Positions 27,252 through 38,861 of a stretch of DNA of 64,000 bases are shown here, piece by piece. The DNA is from Saccharomonospora sp. CUA-673 (GTDB lineage: Bacteria > Actinomycetota > Actinomycetes > Mycobacteriales > Pseudonocardiaceae): positions 1-64,000 of the forward strand of contig NZ_MKKE01000022.1 of NCBI RefSeq assembly GCF_001942305.1. Direction: 5' to 3'. A program made the translations under genes and the position numbers. The number at the start of each line of letters is the position of its first letter. The stretch's first letter is position 1. The notes under the pieces were generated by a model. That model did not search any database. It worked only from the letters and a program-made list of their open reading frames with translations, and was not told the DNA's origin.

Positions 27252-27976
27252 TCAGGCACGGGCCTGCACGATACTGACGCGACCGAACGAACGGTCGATA
27301 TGCCCGAGCTCGCCGGCGTCGGCGAATCCGGCGCCGGAGAGCAGCTCGACGAGCACATCGCCGGCATTGTTCGCCGTCTTCTCGTGCCCCGCTTTCCTGC
27401 GCCACCGGCGGCCGTGATGGTGGCCGTGATGGGGGCCGTGTCCGTGGTTGTGTTCGTGACCGGCCTCGGTCAGGTAGCCGTGGCCGCCGAAGTCGACGAT
27501 CGTCACGGTGCCGCCGGGCCGGAGCACCCGGCGGGCCTCGCGGGCGAACGCCGTGCGCTGCTCGTCGGGGAGATGGTGCAGGGCGAGGGCGGAGACGACG
27601 TGGTCGAACGCGCCGTCGTCGGCGGGCAGCCGGTCGGCGTAGCCCTGCACGAGGGTGAGCGACCGCCGACGCTGCGCGCCTTGCCGGCAGCCGTGCGCAG
27701 CGCGCCACCGTCCGGGTCGAGCCCGGTGACCTGCGCGTCCGGGGTTTCCTCGAGGAGCGCCAGCGCGAGGTTGCCGGTGCCGCAGCCGACGTCGAGCACC
27801 GTCTCCCCCGGCGCGACACCCGCGGCGGCGACGCCCCGCCGGTGCAGCTGCCCGGCACGCAGCACGCGGGAGAAGACGTCGTAGATCGGCATCAGCCACG
27901 ACCTGCCCATGCCGGGCAGGAACGGCCGGTCGCGTTCCTCGTCGGTGCGTGCGTCGACGATGCGTACCTCGTTCAT
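27252..27976 (-). pseudogene. Class I SAM methyltransferase with His-rich insert, frame broken once
   Basis: A ~241-residue protein. SAM motif I is VLDVGCGTGNLALALL, the motif after it TGLDPDGGALRTAAGKA, then FDHVVSALALHHLPDEQRTAFAREARRVLRPGGTVTIVDFGGHG. A histidine-rich loop (~12 His within about 20 residues, 27390-27470) follows, before the final C-terminal GFADAGELGHIDR. The frame slips near 27665; one added base restores it. The His cluster suggests metal binding (inference). ATG 27976 gives a family-like N-terminus with ggggag upstream. It is divergent from the AraC gene. Confidence 0.8.
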
Positions 27977-28081
27977 GGGCTGCTCCCCTGGGCGGAACGT
28001 CACCGGCTCGGTGTCGCCGGTGCCTGTTGACTCCAGGATTGGACATTCCCCGGCCGGCGCGCAGGACATACGTTGGTGGGC

Positions 28082-29067
28082 ATGGCACATTCTTCGGTTG
28101 CTGCGCGGCAGGGCGGCGTCCGGCAGCTGCGCACGGTCCGCCCGGACGGCACCCCGGTCTACCGGTACGCGCAGCCGACGGGCATGCCCGCCGTGACGGT
28201 GACCCGGTTCGGTGGCACCGGCGGACCCGCGGCGTCCGAGTACCCGATGCCCGAGAACCCTGCACCCGAGCGGGCGGCCGGCCCACCGGCCCGCAGTCAT
28301 GCCCACGACTTCCTCGTCCTGACCTACGTCGAGCAGGACGTCGGGGCGATCGAGGTCGATGGCGAGGTCCGTGCGCTGCGGGCCGGCGAGGTGCACGCCC
28401 TGCTGCCCGGTCAGGTCGTCACACCGGGTCCCCCGCCGGCGGCAGGGTCGGGAGGCGAGCATCCGGGCGCTGGTCGGTGGCGTTCACGCCGGATGCGGTG
28501 CCGGCGTTGGCGTCGGTGTCGCCGTTGATGTGGACGCGGCATCCGTTGCTGGCGCTGTTCGCCCCGGACGCCGAGTCGGTGCTCGTCCCCGAACGGGACC
28601 GGGACCGGTGGTCCCGGCATCTGGCCGACCTGGCCGCCGAGCTCGCCGCGCCGGAACGCCTCGGGGCGCGCGAGGCGGTGGCAAGCCTGCTCACGCGGGT
28701 CCTGATCGACGGGGCACGCCTGGCCCCACCCCGCCCGGACGCCAGGGATGCCCTGGTCGAGCGGGTCTTCGACCGCATCGAGGAGACGTTCCGGGAGCCG
28801 ATCTCCGCGGCCGACGTCGCGGCCGCCCTGGGGTACACCCCGGGCCATCTGACGACGCTGCTGCGCCGCCGCACCGGCAGGCCGCTGTTGGAATGGATCA
28901 CCGAACGCCGGCTGACCGAGGTCCGCAGGATGCTGCGCGAGACGGACCTGCCGCTCGGCGTCATCGCGGCGCGTACGGGCCTGCGGGACGCGTCGTACCT
29001 GGTGCGCCGTTTCCGCGCCCGCTACGGCAGCACACCGCAACGTTGGCGCGAGGCACAGACCCGCTGA
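28082..29067 (+). pseudogene. AraC-family transcriptional regulator, frame broken once
   Basis: A ~328-residue regulator. The N-terminal half has a cupin-like effector domain (SHAHDFLVLTYVEQDVGAIEVDGEVRALRAGEVHALLPGQVV). The C-terminal half has two helix-turn-helix motifs (ISAADVAAALGYTPGHLTTLLRRRTG and LGVIAARTGLRDASYLVRRFRARYG), the AraC DNA-binding domain. The frame changes at ~28430 in a C/G run and is restored by one base. It is divergent from the methyltransferase gene, so it may regulate it and/or itself; the ligand is unknown. Confidence 0.82.
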
Positions 29068-29091
29068 CGTCCGGGCGATGCCGAGGCGGCG

Positions 29092-29637
29092 TCACCGCGG
29101 TCGCCGGCTGCGGCGGTGTGCGGCCACGCGTGCGCGGGTCGCGCAGCGCGGCGAGCAGAAGCGCCGCGGACTGCCACCGCCGGTGTCGGCGAACGGCCGT
29201 CCGCAGCGGTCCGCAGCACAGATCCCGCCGGGCCGGCGTTGCCACTGGGCCACCACGAACGCCATCGCCAGCCCCGTGGACGTCAACAGCCACTCGGCCA
29301 TCGGGCCGTCGTCGTCGCGGTCGGCGTGCAGGTGCCACGGATGCCGGCCGCCGTGCGACGTGAGCCGCGGCGGGGTGGCATGCCGCGCGAGCAGGGCGTT
29401 GATCCGTTCGACGGCGGCAGGCGTCGACGGGGCGGCGAACACCTCGCGCAGCTGCGGGGCGACCATGCGCATCGCCTCGACGTCGTCGGCCGTGAGTTCG
29501 AACGGCTCCCGTTCGCCGTGTTCGACCAGCACGGCCGTCACGTCGCCGACGGTCGGCGACCCGTCGAGGACGACGAGGAGGTCGGCGGCACGCGCGATCG
29601 CGTCGAACGGCATGGCATCACCGGGCATTGAACGCAC
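29092..29637 (-). CDS. ABATE/CGNR zinc-finger protein
   Basis: A 181-residue protein of the ABATE plus CGNR family, stress-response-like putative regulators in actinobacteria. The C-terminal zinc finger has CAADRCGRPF followed by RRFCSPRCATRARVAAHR, giving four Cys ligands. The N-terminal helical ABATE region shows DLLVVLDGSPTVGDV. A start three codons downstream (ATG 29628) is equally possible. It is divergent from the MFS gene with only ~27 bp between starts, so one or both mRNAs are likely leaderless. Confidence 0.82.
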   Translation of the reverse strand: MRSMPGDAMPFDAIARAADLLVVLDGSPTVGDVTAVLVEHGEREPFELTADDVEAMRMVAPQLREVFAAPSTPAAVERINALLARHATPPRLTSHGGRHPWHLHADRDDDGPMAEWLLTSTGLAMAFVVAQWQRRPGGICAADRCGRPFADTGGGSPRRFCSPRCATRARVAAHRRSRRPR

Positions 29638-29664
29638 CCATAGGCTGATTGTAACGTCTCATTG

Positions 29665-30918
29665 ATGGGAGGGCGTTACAGCTTTCCGAGGTACCTCGCC
29701 GGGGCCACGGCCGCCCGTACCGGTGACGAGATGGCCACCCCCGCGATCCTGCTCGCGGGCCTGGCCGCCATGGACTCGGTCGGCGCAGCATCGGCGCTGG
29801 TGACGGGACTGACGGCGTCCGCGGCGATCGGCGGTCCGGTCCTCGGCGCCCTGCTCGACGGCAGCACGCGACCCGGCAGGCTGCTCGCGGCGACGTTGGC
29901 GGGCTACGCAGCAGGACTCGGTCTGGTCATCGGTCTGCTCGGCGCCCCGTTCGCCGTCCCGTTCGCCGTCCCGTTCGTCGCCGTCGTCGCGGTCGCGGTC
30001 GCCGCGGGCCTGTTCGCCCCCGCCGTCGCGGCGCCTGGACGGCCCAGCTGCCCGGCACCGTCCCGGCGGCGACGCTGCCGCGGGCCACTGCTCTCGACGC
30101 GATGACGTTCGGTGGCGCGGCGCTCGCAGGACCCGCGCTGGCCGGCGTGCTCGCCGAGGTCGCGGGCGCGCGACCGCCGTGGTGGCCGCGGTCGTGCTCG
30201 TCGCGATCGCGACGGTCCCCGCGTGGCGACTGCCCGTCCGCGCGCCGGACCACCCGTGCGACTGCGCACGGCGCTCGCCGAAGGACTGTCGACGATCGTG
30301 ACGACCCGGGCACTGTTGCGGGCGACGGTCGTGTCGATGGTGTCGTTCGCCGGGGTCGGCATGTTCGTCGTGGCGTGCCCGTTGCTGGGCGCGGCGTGGC
30401 TGGGCTCGGAGGGGCGCGGTGCGCTGTTGCTCGCGGCCGTCGCGGCGAGCGGCCTGGGCGCGAACGCCGTCCTCGCTCGCAGGCCCGACGCGATCGGCGC
30501 CGACACGCTGCTGGGAGCGACGACCGTCGCCCTCGCGGTCGCGACGGCGCTCGCGGCCCTGCCCGGCGCGGGGTGGGTCGTGGCGGCGGCCCTGCTGTCC
30601 GGGCTGGGGCAGGGTCCTCAGCTGACGGCGTTGATCAGGATCAGGCACCGCGACTCGCCCGCGGCCGTGCGCGGCCGCGTGTTCACCCTCGGCGCGAGCC
30701 TGAAGATCACCGCTATGGCCGGTGGTACCGCGCTCGCCGGCGTGCTGGCGACCCAGTCCGTGCTGACCTGCCTGCTCGTCTCGGCCGGGTTTCAGCTCGT
30801 GGCGACCGCACTGTTCCTGCTGCTGCGTCCCGGAAACGCCAACACGGCGACGCCGGATGCCAACACGGCGACGCGAAACGCTGACACGGCGACGTCGGGT
30901 GCTGACACGGCTGGTTAG
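29665..30918 (+). pseudogene. MFS transporter, frame broken three times
   Basis: A ~418-residue major facilitator superfamily permease with ~12 hydrophobic segments spread over three frames. It begins GRYSFPRYLAGATAARTGDEMATPAILLAG, typical of actinobacterial MFS exporters. Frame changes occur at ~30033, ~30172 and ~30258; each is healed by one added base, which restores AWTAQLPGTVPAATLPRATALDAM, TAVVAAVVLVAIATVPAWRLP and VRLRTALAEGLSTIV. Total length is a codon multiple, as expected for three lost bases. The C-terminus is a tandem NANTATx-like heptapeptide tail encoded by a 21-bp repeat. Its TAG overlaps the convergent Rv2175c-like stop. Confidence 0.75.
30834..30917. repeat. 21-bp tandem repeat array, copy C (in the MFS 3' end)
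   Basis: Four units of exactly 21 bp start at 30834, 30855, 30876 and 30897, with core GC-(C/T)(A/G)-ACACGGCGACG. In the MFS frame they encode NANTATP, DANTATR, NADTATS and GADTAG. The array ends in the convergent stop codons. It is related in period and in the AACGC(C/T)-GA phrase to arrays at 684 and 23354. Confidence 0.8.
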
Positions 30919-31289
30919 AACGCCATGGCTTGGGCGCGGCGTTTGACCTCGGTGCCGTGGTTGCTGCGCAGCGCGTTGATGGGGGTGGTGCCGGGCAGGG
31001 TGTCGTCCTCGTCGAACAGCCACCGCAGCATCTCGGTGCGGCTGAATCCGGCGTCGGACAGCACCGTGATGGTGCCGGACAGGCCCTTCACGACGGTGTC
31101 CTCGCGGAAGAACACCTCGGGGATCATCAGTTCGCCGTCGCGGCGGACGGCGATCAGCTGGCCGTCGCGGAGCATCTGCCGGACCTTGTTCTGCGCAACG
31201 TTCAGTCTCGTCGCTACCTCGGCCGCGGAAAGCACCGCCACATCGGCGCCGAGCACATCGTCAGCCAGGGGGATCGCACTCACGCGCAC
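30915..31289 (-). CDS. Rv2175c-family DNA-binding protein
   Basis: A 124-residue protein matching the mycobacterial Rv2175c family: a winged/helix-turn-helix start VLSAAEVATRLNVAQNKVRQMLRDGQLIAVRRDGELMIPEVFF, then LSDAGFSRTEMLRWLFDEDDTLPGTTPINALRSNHGTEVKRRAQAMAF. In M. tuberculosis the Rv2175c protein binds DNA and is phosphorylated by the neighbouring kinase PknL. Here it is divergent from a kinase gene 100 bp away, preserving that arrangement. Either GTG 31289 or GTG 31283 may be the start. Confidence 0.9.
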   Translation of the reverse strand: MRVSAIPLADDVLGADVAVLSAAEVATRLNVAQNKVRQMLRDGQLIAVRRDGELMIPEVFFREDTVVKGLSGTITVLSDAGFSRTEMLRWLFDEDDTLPGTTPINALRSNHGTEVKRRAQAMAF

Positions 31290-31389
31290 TACTGTGCCAT
31301 ATCCGGCCCTGCGCCAGGGGTCAGCCGGCGGACGACGTACCGGGGACACCGGACGGGTGATGTTCGGCGCGTCCGTAGGATCCCGGGGT

Positions 31390-33404
31390 GTGACACGGAC
31401 GGACGACACCCTCGTGGGCGCCCTGCTCGACCGGCGATACCGGGTCGACGGGCTCCTCGCCCGCGGCGGCATGTCCGCGGTCTACCGCGGCCTCGACACG
31501 CGCCTCGACCGCCCGGTCGCGATCAAGATCATGGACGAGCGGTTCGCCGACGACCGCAGTTTCGTCGAACGCTTCGAACGGGAGGCCCGTTCGGCCGCGA
31601 AGCTGCACCATCCGCACGTCGTGGCCGTGCACGACCAGGGCTTCGACCGTTCGCCCGGCGATCAGCAGGCACGCGCGTTCCTCGTGATGGAGCTCGTCGA
31701 CGGCGGCACGCTGCGGGACCTGCTCGACCAGCGGGACGCGCTCACGCTGCCGGTGGCGTTCACGATCGCCGAGAACGTGCTGTCGGCCCTGGCCGCCGCC
31801 CACGAGGCGGGCCTGGTGCACCGCGACGTCAAGCCGGAGAACGTGCTCATCGGCCGCGGCGGCCCGGCCGGCGGCGGCGTGGTGAAGGTGGGCGACTTCG
31901 GCCTGGTGCGCGCGGTCGCCGCGGGCGGCAACACCACCGGCAGCGTCATCCTCGGCACCGTCGCGTACCTGTCTCCGGAGCAGGTCACGACCGGTTCGGC
32001 GGGCGAGGCGGGCGACGTCTACTCGATGGGCGTGCTGCTCTACGAGATGCTCACCGGGCAGGTGCCCTACACCGGGGACACGCCGATCTCCGTGGCCTAC
32101 CGCCACGTCAACGACGACATCCCGGCGCCGAGCACGCACCGCGCCGACCTGCCGCCCGCGCTCGACAACCTCGTGTACCGCGCGACGCGGCGCGATCCGG
32201 AGGCCCGGCCCGCGAACGCCGGTGCGTTCCTCGCCGAGCTGCGCGAGGTGCGCGAGAGCCTGGGGATCGTGCCGACGGCCGTGCCCGTTCCCCCACCGCC
32301 GCCGCAGGCGGAGACCGACGCCGAGCAGACCGTCCCGTCGCTGCAGGCCGTCACCGCGCCGACCGCCGGCGGCCCGACCGGAACGCAGGCGTTGCCCCGT
32401 TCCGGCACCCAGGCGCTGCCGCGGTCGGCGGCGCAGGCGGAGGCCGCCGACGCTCCCCCGGACGACGCGGAGCCGCAGAACCGGCGCCGCAGTCCGTGGC
32501 TCGCCTTGTGGCTCGTCGTCGCGCTGCTGTTCATCGGCGGCGTCGGCGCGGGTTCGTGGTGGTTCCTGTCCGGCCGCTACGTCGACGTGCCCGACATCTC
32601 CGGCATGGACCGGCAGCAGGCTGCGGAGGCGTTGCGGCAGGCCGAACTGACGCCCACGTTCGGCGAGGAACGGCACAACACGGTTCCCGCGGGCACCAGC
32701 GTCCGCACCGATCCGCCCGCGGGCGCGCGTGCCTGCAGGGCGACCAGGTGACGGTGATGATGTCGCTGGGCAGGCCGGTCGTGCCCGACATCCAGTCCGG
32801 CATGTCGTTGGAGCAGGCCGGCGAGGCCATCGAGCAAGCCGAGCTCACGCCGCACCACGACGAGAGCACCGACGAGTACAGCGCCGACGTCGAACAGGGC
32901 GCGGTGATCTCGGTCAGCCCGCAGCCGGGCACGCAGGTCAACATCGGCGCCAACGTCACGATCGTGCTGTCGAAGGGACCCGAGCCGACACCCGTGCCGT
33001 CCGTGGCTGGCATGCCGCGCGATCAGGCGTTCACCACGTTGCAGGAGGCGGGTTTCGAGCCCTACGACGCCGGTGAGGAGTTCAACGCCGACGTCGCGGG
33101 CGGGCACGTCGTGCGCACCGACCCCGCGGGCGAGGAGACGCTCGACCAGGGCCAGCGCGTCGGGGTGTACGTCTCGAACGCCGTCGACGTCCCCGACGTC
33201 CAGGGCCGCCCGCTGCACGACGCCCGGCAGCTGCTGTCGGACGCCGGACTGCGCGTCGCAGGCGGCGGCGACGAGGGCGAGGACGAGGGCCCGCCGGGCC
33301 GTGGCTGGGGACGCGACCGCTTCACGTTCGTCGTCGGGCAGAACCCGGAACCGGGCACGCGCGTGGAACCCGGCAGCGAGGTCGATCTCGAGACGCTGCC
33401 GTGA
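31390..33404 (+). pseudogene. pknL: PknL-position Ser/Thr kinase with four PASTA domains, frame broken once
   Basis: A ~671-residue transmembrane kinase. The glycine loop is ARGGMSAVYRG, the catalytic Lys is in VAIKIMD, the catalytic loop is HRDVKPENV, the metal site DFGLVR, and the activation region GTVAYLSPEQV. A Pro-rich juxtamembrane stretch and one helix (LALWLVVALLFIGGVGAGSWWF) follow. Four extracellular PASTA repeats then start near 32580, 32770, 32985 and 33180; these bind peptidoglycan-type ligands in other kinases. The frame slips at ~32725 inside PASTA 1 and one added base restores CLQGDQVTVMMSLG. The gene sits beside its expected substrate, the Rv2175c homolog. Confidence 0.85.
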
Positions 33405-33634
33405 ACCACGTCGCACCCGCCGCGACCGGACGGTGTGACTCCGCACGCATCCGCTCAAGTCGCCCGCACCACGTGCCGACAACGACAACGGAAGGTGTAG
33501 AACCTTCCCTGCCTGGCGTTTCCGGGTCGGTAACACCACGACCACGCCCGTGTCATGCACATCTGATGCACTGACCGACAACGCATGGAGACCGGCCAGC
33601 GCCCGCACACCCACCATCGCCCGGGGAGACGCCG

Positions 33635-34968
33635 ATGGCAGGAACAGACTCGCAGCGGCTCAGCGCGCTCGACATGGCTTTCCTCTGCCTGGAGGACGCC
33701 GCGACACCCATGCACATGGGAGCGGTCGCGACCTTCCGACCACGTCGGGACTTCAGCGCCGAACGCGTCGCCGAGCTGCTCGCCGACCGCGCCGCGCGCA
33801 TGCCGCGGCTGCGCCGCAGGGTGCGCACGGGTCTGCTGCCGTTCAGCGGTGCGAGCTGGGAGGACGACCCGTCGTTCGACCCGAACCGGCACGTCGCGGT
33901 GAGCCGCCTCTACGACCGGTACGCAGCGGACCCCCTGGCGACGTTCGCCCAGCACTGGATCGCCGAACCGCTCGACCCGAAACGTCCACTGTGGAGCGCG
34001 CAGATCGTCACCGGCCTGCCGGACGGCGAGTTCGCGTTGCTGGTGAAGTTCCACCATGCGCTCACCGACGGCATGGGCGCGGTCGAACTCGGCCTGGCGC
34101 TGCTGGACGACATCACCCTGCCGGTGCAGCGGCGCATGCCGGAACCGGACGCCGATGTCGTGCCGCAGCAGCGGTCCCCGCTCGGCGCGGTGGCGGACTC
34201 CGCGGCGACGATGCTGGGCCAGGCCGCCGAGTCGGCGAGCATCGCGGGCTCGATCGTCACGTCGGCCCGGCCGTATCCGCTGTCGCCGACGGCGACGGTG
34301 AACTCGCCGAGCCGCCGGGTCGGCCTGGTGCGTCTGTCCGGATCGGACATCCGCACGATCCGGGCGGCCCACGGTGGGAGCACCCACGACGTCGTGCTCT
34401 CCGTACTGACGGGCGCGCTGCGGGAGTGGATGGTCAACCGCGGACAGCGGGCCGACGCACGGTCGTTGCGCGCGTTGATCCCGGTCAGCCTGCGCGGACG
34501 CGAACGCCGCCAGGCCGGCAACAGCCTGTCGGGCTACCTGTGCGACCTTCCGGTGGGCCTCGAGGATCCGGTGGAGCGACTGCGCCAGGTGCGCGAGTCG
34601 ATGCAGCGCAACAAGGAAGCGGGGCCCACGCGCGGCGCGGGCGCGCTGCCGGTGCTGGCGAACCGGTTGCCGTCGGCGGTGCACCAGCTGGCGGCGAAGG
34701 CCGCGGGCCACGCGGCGCCGTTGCTGTTCGACACGGTCGTCACGACGGTTCCGGTGCCGAGCGTGCCGCTGTCGCTGGACGGGGCGCGGCTGCGCGAGGT
34801 GTATCCGTTCGTGCCGTTGGCGCCGCACCAGTCGGTGGGGATCGCCGTGGCGACCTACCGCGACGGGATCCACATCGGCCTGCAGGCCAACGGGCACGCG
34901 GTCGCGACGTCGGTTCGCTCGCCGACGCGGTCGGCAAGTCGATGGCCCTGCTGCAACAGCAGGTGTGA
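33635..34968 (+). CDS. Wax ester synthase/diacylglycerol acyltransferase (WES/DGAT), end frameshifted
   Basis: A ~444-residue WS/DGAT that makes triacylglycerol or wax esters from acyl-CoA. It starts LSALDMAFLCLEDAATPMHMGAV, has the catalytic HHxxxDG box in KFHHALTDGMGA (~residue 140), and NRGQRADARSLRALIPVSLRG downstream. The last ~20 residues are in another frame: one base added at ~34905 gives GSLADAVGKSMALLQQQV with stop at 34966-34968. As written, the frame instead reads past a terminator into the aroG 3' end to 35098, which is unlikely to be real. GGGGAGA precedes the ATG. Confidence 0.87.
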
Positions 34969-34974
34969 CACCCC

Positions 34975-35001
34975 GCCCCGCCCGGCGTGTGCGGGCGGGG
35001 C
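34975..35001. terminator. Bidirectional terminator between WES/DGAT and aroG
   Basis: A perfect 10-bp GC stem, GCCCCGCCCG at 34975-34984 with CGGGCGGGGC at 34992-35001, around a 7-nt loop. It fills the 45-bp gap between the convergent stops at 34968 and 35014. Confidence 0.8.
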
Positions 35002-35013
35002 GCGGCGGCCGGG

Positions 35014-36513
<1,500 letters not shown>

Positions 36514-36552
36514 TCATTAGGCTGCCCGCACACCTGAACCAAAGGGGGAAAT

Positions 36553-36881
36553 GTGACGAATTCGGACTTCGAGGTCGATATCGGCGGCCTCGACGCACTG
36601 GGAAAGAATCTGGACCGAACAGCGGAAAACATCGAGAACGCGACGAAACGCCTCGAAAACGTCGGACCGGACAAGATCGGTCCCGACGAGCTCGACGAGC
36701 CTGCGGCGACTTCCGGGACGACTGGGAGGACGGTCTCGAGAAGCTGCGTGAGGCGATCGGCGAGATTCGCGAGGGCGTCGACAAGGCGAAGCAGAACTAC
36801 ACCGAGGTCGAGAACCAGCTGCGGGACAGCCTCACGAAGATGGAAGCCGGACTCGAGCAAGCGGGAGTGGGAAGCCGGTGA
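36553..36881 (+). pseudogene. WXG100-like T7SS protein, frame broken once
   Basis: A ~109-residue helical-hairpin protein. The first frame reads NSDFEVDIGGLDALGKNLDRTAENIENATKRLENVG. After ~36700 the other frame reads ACGDFRDDWEDGLEKLREAIGEIREGVDKAKQNYTEVENQL; one added G (gagGcctgc) joins them. The central Trp lies in DDW. Length is one base short of a codon multiple. GTG 36553 follows AAAGGGGGAA; the ATG two bases earlier meets a stop at once. The stop overlaps the GTG of the next gene (GTGA). It is probably the secretion partner of the next product. Confidence 0.7.
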
Positions 36882-38173
36882 GCGAGGGCAAGTACCCGGC
36901 GCTGGGTTTCGACCCGGCGCGCGGCAACGTCGGGACCGTGCGCGAGCTGGCGTCGCAGATGTCCGACACGGCCACCTATGCCGGCGAGGCGCACGAGGTG
37001 CTGGTGTCGGTCCAGCAGAACAAGGACGTGTGAAAGGGACAGGCGTCGCAGGCGTTCGCGGACAAGCTCGGCGAGCTGCCCGGACACCTGGACAGCGCGC
37101 ATACCTCGCTCAAGGACGCCGGCAAGGCGCTGCGCGCCTGGTCCGACCGGCTCGAACAGCATCAGAAGCGGGCCGGCGAGCTCGAGGAGGCGATGAAGCG
37201 GGCCAAGGAGGGGGCCGAACAGGCCGACGCCGCCGCCCAGCAGGCGAACGCCTCGGCGAACACGCCGGTGATGCACGATGGCAGTCCGGCGTCGGCGCAG
37301 GCCGCCCAGTCGCAGGTCAACCAGAAGGCGGAAGCGGCGGCGGCCGCGAACCGCGCCGCGGGCGAGGCGTGGGGCAAGGTCGAGCAGATCCGCCGGCAGG
37401 CCGAGCAGCTGATGGAGACGTGGAACCAGGACGGGGCGACGTGCGCCGAGGCGCTCAACCGCGCCGCCGAGCTCGCCCCGGACAAGGGCTTCTTCGAGTC
37501 GATCGGCGACGCGTTCGCCTCGGCCGGCGACTGGGTGATGGACCACCTCGGCGAGATCGGCGACGTCGCAGGCATGATCTCCGCCGTCGCGGGCGCACTG
37601 TCCTTCATCCCGGTGCTGGCTCCGGTAACCGGGCCGATTGCACTCGCCGCGGGTGGTATCGCCCTCGCCGCACACGGCGGTGAGATGGTCAAGGAAGGCA
37701 AGTGGGATGAACCGTCAGCGTGGGTCGGCCTCGGTGCGGACGCACTCGGTGTACTTCCGGGCGTAGGAGCCGTGTCCAAGGGCCTGGCGACCGCCACCGA
37801 CTCGCTACAGGTCGTCGATGGCCTGGCACCAGCGGCCATGTCCGGCGGGAAGGTGATGTTGCAGGAAGCTGGAAAGGTCGCCGAACCAGCGAAACTGATG
37901 GGGGCGTTCGGTGAGAAGATGGCAGGGTCGGTCGGTGGCAACGCCGACACGATCGCCAAGGTCACACAGAACACGCTGAGCCTCGGGGGCCAGGTTCCGT
38001 CCGGTTTGGACATGGCCATCGGTAACGAGACGACAGGGGCGGCCAAGGACGTCGCAGGATACGCCGGAGGCGGTCTCGCGGGAGTGCAGAGCGTGGGCGA
38101 ATGGGGCAATGCCGGTTCGGCGTTGAAGGACCTGGGTGGATCACTCGGAGACTTCGCCAGGGCAGTGGGCTGA
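36878..38173 (+). pseudogene. T7SS-secreted-type protein with TGA in its W-x-G motif
   Basis: A 431-codon frame with one internal TGA at 37031-37033. The N-terminal ~120 residues are a T7SS signal-like domain (YPALGFDPARGNVGTVRELASQMSDTATYAGEA). The stop falls exactly where Trp is expected: KDV-[TGA]-KGQASQAF, i.e. W-K-G. A coiled-coil-like middle with many Gln/Ala/Glu follows. Then comes a hydrophobic segment (~residues 230-270, SFIPVLAPVTGPIALAAGGIALAAHGGEM) and a Gly/Ala-rich tail, as in pretoxin regions of secreted polymorphic toxins, but no toxin domain is recognised. ATG 37193 would make a shorter intact frame but lacks the signal domain. Confidence 0.65.
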
Positions 38174-38193
38174 GGCGCGGGAGCTGATCGACG

Positions 38194-38859
38194 ATGCCTG
38201 ACACCGATGTACGACCGTTCCCACTGACATTTGCCCTCCCCACCGAGTTCCGTGCCGTCGACCTCACGGCCGACGCTGCCACGCGCGCGACACGGCTTCA
38301 GGCGGAACTGGACCGCACCCTGCCGGGCCTCGAGGACGAGCAACGACTCCACCTGATCGTCGCCAACCAGTACGCAGTGGAGCGGATGCTCGACGAAGGC
38401 GTCCTCTACGCCGCGACGTTCATCGGCCGCTCCGATCGCAGGCCGGGCGCCGCGTCCATCGCCCAGTTCACGGCCCTGACCCGGGAGATGTCGGTACCGG
38501 GGACGGGCCGCCGCCCGCTGGAGCCCGTCCTCGACGCGATTCGCCGGCAACGCAAGAATGCCGACGCACAGTACGTCGACCTCGAGATCGGCCGCTGTCT
38601 CGTCGTCGTCGAGGACGACCGGTTCCAGCGCCCGGTGCGAGTGACAGGCGAACCGGCTGACACGGTCCGCCATGTCCGGCAGATCCAGGTCGTCTTCCCG
38701 CTCGCCGACCGCGGCGAGTTGGCGTTCTTCGCGCTGAGCACGGAATGCCTCTGGGACTGGGACGACTACGTCACGATGATGGCCGAGATCTGCAAGACCC
38801 TCCGCTGGGCCGCTCGAGACAACGAGTTCACATCGATCAGCAACGTATTGGATGGATAG
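38194..38859 (+). CDS. Unrecognised 221-residue protein in the T7SS locus
   Basis: I do not recognise this protein. It has no signal peptide or membrane helix and looks like a soluble alpha/beta protein: LTFALPTEFRAVDLTADAATRATRLQAELDRTLPG at the start, VDLEIGRCLVVVEDDRFQRPVRV in the middle, and a C-terminal QIQVVFPLADRGELAFFALSTECLWDWDDYVTMMAEICKTLRW. The gene starts 20 bp after the secreted-protein gene and ends 2 bp before the next, so it belongs to the operon. A cytosolic chaperone or immunity-type role is possible from context only. Confidence 0.75.
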   Translation: MPDTDVRPFPLTFALPTEFRAVDLTADAATRATRLQAELDRTLPGLEDEQRLHLIVANQYAVERMLDEGVLYAATFIGRSDRRPGAASIAQFTALTREMSVPGTGRRPLEPVLDAIRRQRKNADAQYVDLEIGRCLVVVEDDRFQRPVRVTGEPADTVRHVRQIQVVFPLADRGELAFFALSTECLWDWDDYVTMMAEICKTLRWAARDNEFTSISNVLDG

Positions 38860-38861
38860 CG

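Noticed and set aside
34975-35001. CRISPR-like or repeat cluster
   Set aside because: It is a single GC hairpin between convergent stops; no direct repeats with spacers occur anywhere in the window that I could see.
37193-38173. Independent gene starting at ATG 37193
   Set aside because: The codons upstream of it are in the same frame and encode the expected T7SS signal domain up to the TGA at 37031, so it is the rest of an interrupted gene.
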